From: Palsa-1233 sp031367105
Lineage (GTDB): Bacteria; Gemmatimonadota; Gemmatimonadetes; Gemmatimonadales; GWC2-71-9
Direction of reading: 5' to 3'
Assembly: GCA_031367105.1 (NCBI GenBank)
Contig: JANLPG010000078.1
Coordinates: 22,524-86,523, forward strand
DNA length: 64,000 bases
Shown here: piece after piece, positions 53,819-61,325 of the stretch
Position numbering within the stretch: the first letter of the stretch is position 1
Layout of the letters: every line of letters starts with the position of its first letter
Translations under genes and position numbers: made by a program
Notes under the pieces: generated by a model
Databases searched by the model: none
What the model saw: the letters and a program-made list of their open reading frames with translations, nothing else
What the model was told of the DNA's origin: nothing

Positions 53819-55882
53819 GTGACTCCTTCGATGCTCACGCAAGCCCTCCAGCACCCCCGCGGCGCCCTGACCGGCGCCGCGGGGGATTCGCTGTTGCGGC
53901 TGCAGGACTCGACCCTGCTCCTCCGCGACTCGCTCGCGGGGGCGGCGGGTGCACTGCGCGACACGCTGGTGCCGCCGCCGCTCCCCGAAGGAGTGGCGGC
54001 AGTCGTCCGGATGATCTTCGCTGTTCCCCGCTGGATTCAGATCAGTGGGGCAGTGCTGGCAGGGATTGTCGTGCTGCTGCTCGCCATTCTGCTCTGGCGC
54101 AAGCGGTTGGTGCTCCTGACCTGGCTGCGCACCCGCAACAGACAGATTCAGGTGACGATCATCGGAAGCGTCGCCGTGGTGCTGCTGGTCGCTGCCTTCG
54201 CTGGGAAGAAGAGCTGGGACTATATGCAGCACGACAACGGCTTCTGCACCGGCTGTCACGTCATGGAGAAGCCGTTCGGGCGCTTCGCTGATGGCGCCGG
54301 CAAGCACAAGGATCGCAAGTGCCACGACTGCCACCAGCAATCGATCTTTGCCAGCACCCGGCAGCTGGTGCTCTGGGTGAGCAATCGACCGACCGACATC
54401 GGGAAGCACGCCGGCGTGCCCAACGAACGCTGCGAGAGTTGCCACTCCCTCTTGCGGGGGAAGAAGTCCTGGGAGCACATCCGCAATCTCGCCGGGCACA
54501 AGGTTCACTTTGATTCCGACTCCACGTCCCTGAAAGCATTGCAGTGCGTGAAGTGTCACGGCGCCGAAGTCCACCGGTTCACGCCATCGGCCCGTACCTG
54601 TCAGCAAAGCGGCTGTCACGTGAAGCAGTCGGTCAAGATGGCCAAGATGACCGACCTCCCCGAGATCAACTGCGTGACCTGTCACGCGTTCAGGGCCGAC
54701 CTGACGGCATTGGCCGATCGAGACTCGGCCGCGCGCGCCCTGATTCCGGCGGCGGCGCAGTGCCGCAGTTGCCACCAGATGGACGGCAAGCCGAAGGGGT
54801 TTGTGCTCGCGAAGGATCCCCACAAGGGAAGCTGCGGGTCGTGCCACGATGTGCACAAGCACGCGCTCCCGGCGGAAGCCGCGAAGGAATGCCAGAGCTG
54901 CCACACCGACCTGGCGAGCAGCGCATTTCATAACGGAAAAATCCACCAGCGGGTCAAGGCGCAATGCCTGACCTGCCACGATCCGCACTCTGCATCCGCC
55001 GATGCCTCGGATTGCGTCGGCTGTCACACCGCGGTGCGTGGACGAGGCAAGCTCCGTCCACCACTACCGTTCGACACCTCAGCCGTGTTGCGCCGGAGGG
55101 TTGCCACGACCCGGCATCTGCCACCGATCGCACCAATGGCGGAGGCGACCAATGCGGCGGAGGAGGGATCGCCCCTCGACCATCGCGGGAAGGGCGACGC
55201 ACTGCCGGAGGAGCTCCCGCCGAAGCGGGAATCCCCGGTGCGCGCGGCCGTCGCCGCGTCCCCCGACTCCTTCCCCCACGCCCGCCATACCTCCCTCCCC
55301 TGCCTCACCTGTCACACCGTCAATCGCGCCACGTCGGGCCTCGTCTTTCAGGTCCCGCGCGGCTGCGATCTTTGCCACCATCAGTCCCTGATCGCCGGCA
55401 AGGTTGCGGTGGCCGACTGTGCCCGCTGCCACAAGGCGGAACGGCTCACCATCCCGCGACCCATCGTGGTGCAGGTGCGCGTCGGCGTCAGGGCACCGAC
55501 CGGCCGCACCATCAGCTTCCAGCACGATCAGCATCGAGACCTCAGCTGCGCCCGCTGCCATCAGGCACCGAACACGGTGCCACCCGATAGCGTCCGGAGC
55601 TGCACGGGCTGTCACGACCAGCATCACAGCGTGGAACGGAACTGCAGCAGTTGTCACAACCGTGCCGAAACACCCGCGGCACACTCGCGAGCAGATCACG
55701 TGGCCTGTGATGCCTGCCATACTCCGGCGCGGATTGCTGCACTGATGCCCGCCCGAAACTTCTGCGTCACCTGCCACGCAGCGCAGCGCACCCACCAGCC
55801 TCGCGGCGAATGCTCGAGCTGCCACTTCCTCGAGACACCCGCCGATTTCCGTCGCCAGCTGCTGCGCGAGGGGGCCAGTTGA
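53819..55882 (+). CDS. Membrane-anchored multiheme cytochrome, 19 CxxCH, NapC-like first heme
   Basis: 687 residues, GTG start 9 bp after the previous stop (an ATG at 53831 is possible). Two membrane helices lie at about 73-93 (ISGAVLAGIVVLLLAILLW) and 110-128 (VTIIGSVAVVLLVAAFAG). The first heme follows at once as NGFCTGCHVMEKPFGRF; the CxxCH-x-M form at the membrane is that of NapC/NrfH/CymA quinol dehydrogenases. Nineteen CxxCH motifs plus one CX4CH (CQQSGCH) run to the C-terminus. A heme-free, charged linker at about 415-480 splits them into eleven-twelve and eight hemes. It would take electrons from menaquinol and carry them across the periplasm. The next gene overlaps by 4 nt. Confidence 0.92.
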   Translation: MTPSMLTQALQHPRGALTGAAGDSLLRLQDSTLLLRDSLAGAAGALRDTLVPPPLPEGVAAVVRMIFAVPRWIQISGAVLAGIVVLLLAILLWRKRLVLLTWLRTRNRQIQVTIIGSVAVVLLVAAFAGKKSWDYMQHDNGFCTGCHVMEKPFGRFADGAGKHKDRKCHDCHQQSIFASTRQLVLWVSNRPTDIGKHAGVPNERCESCHSLLRGKKSWEHIRNLAGHKVHFDSDSTSLKALQCVKCHGAEVHRFTPSARTCQQSGCHVKQSVKMAKMTDLPEINCVTCHAFRADLTALADRDSAARALIPAAAQCRSCHQMDGKPKGFVLAKDPHKGSCGSCHDVHKHALPAEAAKECQSCHTDLASSAFHNGKIHQRVKAQCLTCHDPHSASADASDCVGCHTAVRGRGKLRPPLPFDTSAVLRRRVATTRHLPPIAPMAEATNAAEEGSPLDHRGKGDALPEELPPKRESPVRAAVAASPDSFPHARHTSLPCLTCHTVNRATSGLVFQVPRGCDLCHHQSLIAGKVAVADCARCHKAERLTIPRPIVVQVRVGVRAPTGRTISFQHDQHRDLSCARCHQAPNTVPPDSVRSCTGCHDQHHSVERNCSSCHNRAETPAAHSRADHVACDACHTPARIAALMPARNFCVTCHAAQRTHQPRGECSSCHFLETPADFRRQLLREGAS

Positions 55883-57384
55883 GCGGCTCCGGAAGGCGGT
55901 TCGTCGGGAGAGCGGTGATGTTCCTGATCGCCACGATCGTCGCAGTTGTGCCGGTCGGGGCGCAATCGTGGCGTCTTCGGCTCGACGCATACGCGCAGCG
56001 GGTCGCCTTCCGCGGCATCACACCCGACAGCCTCCCGGAGTCGGACGTGGTGCCGGGCCCCAGCGGGGGACCGGCCACACCCGATGGCTTCGGCGTCACC
56101 TGTGGCTTCGACGCGTGGTGCCGCTATTACCGGCCCGGCGCCGTTCGCCAGGGACTGCCGGCCTCTCTGGGGGTCGACCTCGCGATGTGGGGTCTCGGCA
56201 TCACCGGGCTGAGCGTGCGTATGAACGGCCGTTCGATGGGCGATCTGACCGGCGACCGGCTCTGGCCGGGGACATCGCCTGCGCTGCGCCTAGTGGAGGG
56301 TTATGCCGAGTATCTGCGGGGCGGGCTGACGGCACGGGCCGGGAGGATGCTCGAGCAGGGGCGACTTGCCTCCAGCGGCTCGAGCGGACTCGACGGGATG
56401 CGCGGAAGCTGGCACACCGCAAATGACCGGCTGGAAGTCGGCGGTTATGCTGGCTGGGGGCTCGCCCGCGGCACCATCCTGCCGGTCACCTCTCCAGCTG
56501 TGAACCCCTTAGTGGATTACCAGCCAGGTAGACGGCAGGTCGTAGTCGGTGCGCTGGCCGGGGCCCATCTCGCGCGCCTGGATGCCCAGCTCGAGTATCG
56601 CCGTGAACTTGATCCGGCCACGAATTACATCGTGGCCGAACGCGCGGCGTTGAGCGCACAATTCCGCCCGCTGGTCCGACTGCGGCTCTTGACAGGCCTC
56701 GACTACGACGTCGGACAGGGCCGGGTCGGCACGGCGGATGCCACGATTTCGTACACCGGTCGACGGCTCTGGGCGACCGTGGGCGGGAGACACTATCGGC
56801 CCTTCTTCGATCTCTGGACCGTGTGGGGTGTCTTCAGCCCGGTTCCCTACAACGGCGTGAATGCCTCGATCGCCGTCACTCCCGTATCAAAACTTCAGCT
56901 GCGGGCACGAGGCGAGTGGTTCCGCTATGACGACGCCGAGGTGAGCACTCCAGCGGTGCAGCTGGAAAGCCGGGGCTATCGCTGGGGCGTGGACGGGTCA
57001 CTCACCCCGCTGCCGCGATGGACCATCGAAGCGGGAGCGCACGGCGAAGTACTTCCCGGAGCGTCGTCGAAGGGCATCGATGGCAAGGTGACCTGGCACC
57101 CGAAGGAACGGCTCGACTTTTCGATCAATGGCGGTTCGCTCGAGCGACCGCTGGAATTGCGCTTTCAGGATGCCGGGGTGACCTACGCCGGGGGGTTCGT
57201 CGACTACCGCACCGCCGGACGGTGGCGGCTTGGCTTCTCGGTGGATCGCTACTGGGAGTCGCGAGATCGTCCCGACGCCGGCTCATTCGACTGGAATCAG
57301 TGGCGGATCAGCGCGCGCGTCTCACTGACCCTCAAGTCATCCGCAGATCAATGGCTGCTCCCTCCGGCACGGCGGACACCGTGA
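55879..57384 (+). CDS. Predicted outer-membrane beta-barrel of the cytochrome operon
   Basis: About 501 residues. The TTG at 55879 overlaps the preceding stop (TTGA), has GAGGGGG just upstream and gives a basic n-region (SGSGRRFVGRAV) before the signal core (MFLIATIVAVVPVGAQ); an ATG at 55918 with GGGAG is the alternative. The mature part is a series of amphipathic strands: LPASLGVDLAMWGLGITGLS, GLTARAGRMLEQGRL, LRLLTGLDYDVGQGRVG, KLQLRARGEWFRYDDAEV and WRLGFSVDRYWESRD. There is no heme motif. By position between multiheme cytochrome genes it is a candidate MtrB/PioB-like porin that would sheathe a heme wire. I see no direct sequence match to MtrB. Confidence 0.8.
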   Translation: MSGSGRRFVGRAVMFLIATIVAVVPVGAQSWRLRLDAYAQRVAFRGITPDSLPESDVVPGPSGGPATPDGFGVTCGFDAWCRYYRPGAVRQGLPASLGVDLAMWGLGITGLSVRMNGRSMGDLTGDRLWPGTSPALRLVEGYAEYLRGGLTARAGRMLEQGRLASSGSSGLDGMRGSWHTANDRLEVGGYAGWGLARGTILPVTSPAVNPLVDYQPGRRQVVVGALAGAHLARLDAQLEYRRELDPATNYIVAERAALSAQFRPLVRLRLLTGLDYDVGQGRVGTADATISYTGRRLWATVGGRHYRPFFDLWTVWGVFSPVPYNGVNASIAVTPVSKLQLRARGEWFRYDDAEVSTPAVQLESRGYRWGVDGSLTPLPRWTIEAGAHGEVLPGASSKGIDGKVTWHPKERLDFSINGGSLERPLELRFQDAGVTYAGGFVDYRTAGRWRLGFSVDRYWESRDRPDAGSFDWNQWRISARVSLTLKSSADQWLLPPARRTP

Positions 57385-58850
57385 GCACTCGGAGTTCTGT
57401 TTCGGTCGCGGCGCTGATGCTGTCGCTACTGCTCATCGGGAGCGCCTCGGGCCAGCAGCGCAATGCCTCGTCACGATTCGACCATGGCAAGCATGCCAAG
57501 CTGTTTGTGGGTTGCGCACTCTGCCACGCTGAGGCGATACGAACGGGAGCCGCCACTTTCCCTGCGGCAGAAACCTGCCTGAGTTGCCACGACGGTACCG
57601 TCACATCGCGCATCAACTGGCAACCCCGGAGCGGCCCCCGGGTGTCAAATCTCCGCTTCGATCACGCGCGCCACGCCGGGTTGCAACGGGAGCGCGGTGA
57701 CACGACGGGCAGCTGCGGTGATTGTCACGCCGAGCGCGGTGCGGCCTGGATGGTGGTGCGGGCACCCGATGCTCGGCAGTGTGTGACCTGTCACACACAG
57801 GGTCGTGGCGATCATCTCACTCTTCCCGACACGGCGTGTGCCACCTGTCACCTGCCGCTGGCTCGTGCCGTCACACTCTCGCGACAGCGAATCGCTGCGT
57901 TCCCGATTCCGGCATCGCACAAGGCGGCCAACTTCGCCGCGTCGTCCGGCCACGGCGCCCTCGCAACACGGACGACTGGCGGGGCCCGAGTGGCGCAAAG
58001 CTGTGCCACCTGCCACGCTCGCGAATTCTGCGCCTCCTGTCACGTGAACGCTCCCGAGACCGCCACGATTCAGGCCCTTGAGGCAGACGCCCGCTCGCTC
58101 GCACTGCCGCACCTCCTCAAGGCGCCGGCGACGCACGCCCGCAGTGATTTTGAGACCCGGCACGGCGCGCTGACCGGGAGCACAGCCGCAAGCTGCCGCA
58201 CCTGCCACACCCAGCAGAGCTGCCTGACCTGCCATCGCGCCGGTGCCCCCGCCGTCGTCCGGTTGCTCGCGGTCGCGGGCCCCGGTCGTGGGGTGGGTGC
58301 CATCACCGTCGCGCGGGCGCCGGTCAGCCACACGCCGAGCTGGAAACGGACGCTGCACGGTCCGGTTGCCGCGACGGCGATGCGGAGTTGCACTTCGTGC
58401 CATCAGCGGCAAGAGTGCCTGACCTGTCACGTTCCGAACAGCGCGCGGCGCGGCAGCTACCACCCTGCCAGTTATCTCACGCGGCACCCCGCCGACGCCT
58501 ATTCGCGCGCAAGCTCCTGCGCTGATTGTCATAACACCGGCGAGTTCTGTCAGACTTGTCACAATCAGGCGGGAGTCACGGCTCGGCGCACCCTGCTCGG
58601 GGCATCGGGGTATCACGACGGCAACCGACAGTTCTTCCTCGGCCACGGCCAGGCGGCGCGACAAGGGCTGGAGAGTTGTGTGTCGTGTCACGTCGAACGG
58701 GATTGCCTCACCTGTCACTCCGTGGTGCGCGGACGCGGCTTCAATCCGCACGGCCCCGGCTTCAATCCCGAACTGATGCTGAAGAAGAATCCCCAGCTCT
58801 GCACCGCCTGCCACGGCAGCGCCATTCCCCGGCAGCGCACGACGCGTTGA
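57381..58850 (+). CDS. Secreted multiheme c-type cytochrome with 16 CxxCH motifs
   Basis: 489 residues from the GTG that overlaps the barrel stop (GTGA). A cleavable signal (STRSSVSVAALMLSLLLIGS, then ASGQ) has no lipobox. Sixteen CxxCH motifs follow. Ten of them form five close pairs with only four or five residues between: CATCHAREFCASCH, CRTCHTQQSCLTCH, CTSCHQRQECLTCH, CADCHNTGEFCQTCH and CVSCHVERDCLTCH. The pairs recur about every 50-120 residues, which suggests repeated duplication of a di-heme module. Extra His residues (SRFDHGKHAKLF, LRFDHARHAGL) can act as second ligands. It is the last gene of the operon, 16 bp from the convergent ATPase gene. Periplasmic or extracellular location is open. 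Confidence 0.92.
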   Translation: MSTRSSVSVAALMLSLLLIGSASGQQRNASSRFDHGKHAKLFVGCALCHAEAIRTGAATFPAAETCLSCHDGTVTSRINWQPRSGPRVSNLRFDHARHAGLQRERGDTTGSCGDCHAERGAAWMVVRAPDARQCVTCHTQGRGDHLTLPDTACATCHLPLARAVTLSRQRIAAFPIPASHKAANFAASSGHGALATRTTGGARVAQSCATCHAREFCASCHVNAPETATIQALEADARSLALPHLLKAPATHARSDFETRHGALTGSTAASCRTCHTQQSCLTCHRAGAPAVVRLLAVAGPGRGVGAITVARAPVSHTPSWKRTLHGPVAATAMRSCTSCHQRQECLTCHVPNSARRGSYHPASYLTRHPADAYSRASSCADCHNTGEFCQTCHNQAGVTARRTLLGASGYHDGNRQFFLGHGQAARQGLESCVSCHVERDCLTCHSVVRGRGFNPHGPGFNPELMLKKNPQLCTACHGSAIPRQRTTR

Positions 58851-58866
58851 CACTGGTCGCCAGGAT

Positions 58867-59955
<1,089 letters not shown>

Positions 59956-59972
59956 CGAGATGCCCTTCCTTC

Positions 59973-61325
59973 ATGTCTGAGACTATCCACTTTCCCCACG
60001 GCTTCCTCTGGGGCGCTGCGACCTCTGCCTACCAGATCGAGGGCTCACCGCTCGCCGATGGCGCCGGTCCGAGCATCTGGCACCGCTTCGTTCACGAGCC
60101 CGACCGGATCGCGAATGGAGACACCGGCGACATCGCCTGTGATCATTACCGTCGTTCGGCCGCCGACGTGCTGCTGATGCGCGACCTGGGGCTGAACGCC
60201 TATCGCTTCAGCATCTCCTGGAGCCGGATCCTGCCCGACGGTCGTGGCGGGGTGAATCTCGCGGGCCTCGCCTTCTACGACCGGCTGATCGACCAGCTCC
60301 TGCAGCAGGGGATCGCACCCGCGGTGACGCTCTACCACTGGGACCTGCCAGCAGCGCTCGACGACGCCGGCGGCTGGCTCAATCGCGACATCGCCGGCTG
60401 GTTCGCGGACTACGCCAGTGTGGTTGTCCGCTCCCTCGGCGACCGAGTCCCGATGTGGACCACGCTCAACGAGCCCTGGGTCTCATCCGACGCTGGATAT
60501 CTTCACGGAGTCCACGCCCCGGGCCACAAGAGCATTGCCGAGACCCCGTTGGCCAGTCATAACCTGCTTCGGGCACACGGTGCCGGGATCCAGGCCATCC
60601 GGGCCGAGGGTGGTCGCCAGGCCGGCCTCGTCGTGAACCTCGAGCCGAAGTACCCCGCGTCCGAGAGTCCCGCAGACCTCGCCGCCACCCGACGCGCCGA
60701 TGCCTATATGAATCGCCAATTCCTCGATCCGGTGTTCCGTGGCCACTACCCCGAGGAAATGGCCGAGATCTACGGCAGCCTCTGGCCCGAGTTCTCCTCG
60801 GAGGACTTCGCCCTGATCGGGCAGCCCCTCGACTTCCTCGGGATCAATTATTACACCCGCAACGTCACCCGTGACGACCCGGGCGCGTTGCCGGTGCGCG
60901 CCGGCCGGGTGCGCCAGGACCAGGCGCTCCACACGACCCTTGACTGGGAAGTGTACCCTGCTGCGCTCACCGCGGTACTCACCTGGGTGCAGCAACGCTA
61001 CGGCGCCCTGCCCCTCTACATCACCGAGAACGGCGCGGCCTTCGAGGACACCGATCCCGCCGAGGCGACGCTGGTCAATGACCCGCTCCGCGTGAGCTAC
61101 CTCCGCGAACATCTCCTCGCGGCACACGAGGCGATCCGGCAGGGCGTCGACCTGCGCGGATACTTCGCCTGGTCCCTGCTTGACAACTTCGAATGGAACG
61201 CCGGTTTCGCCAAGCGATTCGGTCTCTACCGCGTCGATGGTGACACCCAGCGACGCACACCGAAGGCGAGCGCGAATTTCTACGCCGACGTCATTCGTTC
61301 GGGTGGTGAAGCGCTCGGCCGATAG
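59973..61325 (+). CDS. bglB: GH1 beta-glucosidase
   Basis: 450 residues from the ATG at 59973. GH1 marks are FPHGFLWGAATSAYQIEGS at the N-terminus, the acid/base Glu167 in TTLNEPWV, GINYYTRNVTRDDPG, the nucleophile Glu in LYITENGAAFED and YFAWSLLDNFEWNAGFAKRF. There is no signal peptide, so it acts in the cytoplasm, releasing glucose from cellobiose or other beta-glucosides. The ABC ATPase and GH94 genes beside it point to beta-glucan use. The last 46 bases overlap the end of the GH94 gene. The symbol bglB is by family only. Confidence 0.93.
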   Translation: MSETIHFPHGFLWGAATSAYQIEGSPLADGAGPSIWHRFVHEPDRIANGDTGDIACDHYRRSAADVLLMRDLGLNAYRFSISWSRILPDGRGGVNLAGLAFYDRLIDQLLQQGIAPAVTLYHWDLPAALDDAGGWLNRDIAGWFADYASVVVRSLGDRVPMWTTLNEPWVSSDAGYLHGVHAPGHKSIAETPLASHNLLRAHGAGIQAIRAEGGRQAGLVVNLEPKYPASESPADLAATRRADAYMNRQFLDPVFRGHYPEEMAEIYGSLWPEFSSEDFALIGQPLDFLGINYYTRNVTRDDPGALPVRAGRVRQDQALHTTLDWEVYPAALTAVLTWVQQRYGALPLYITENGAAFEDTDPAEATLVNDPLRVSYLREHLLAAHEAIRQGVDLRGYFAWSLLDNFEWNAGFAKRFGLYRVDGDTQRRTPKASANFYADVIRSGGEALGR

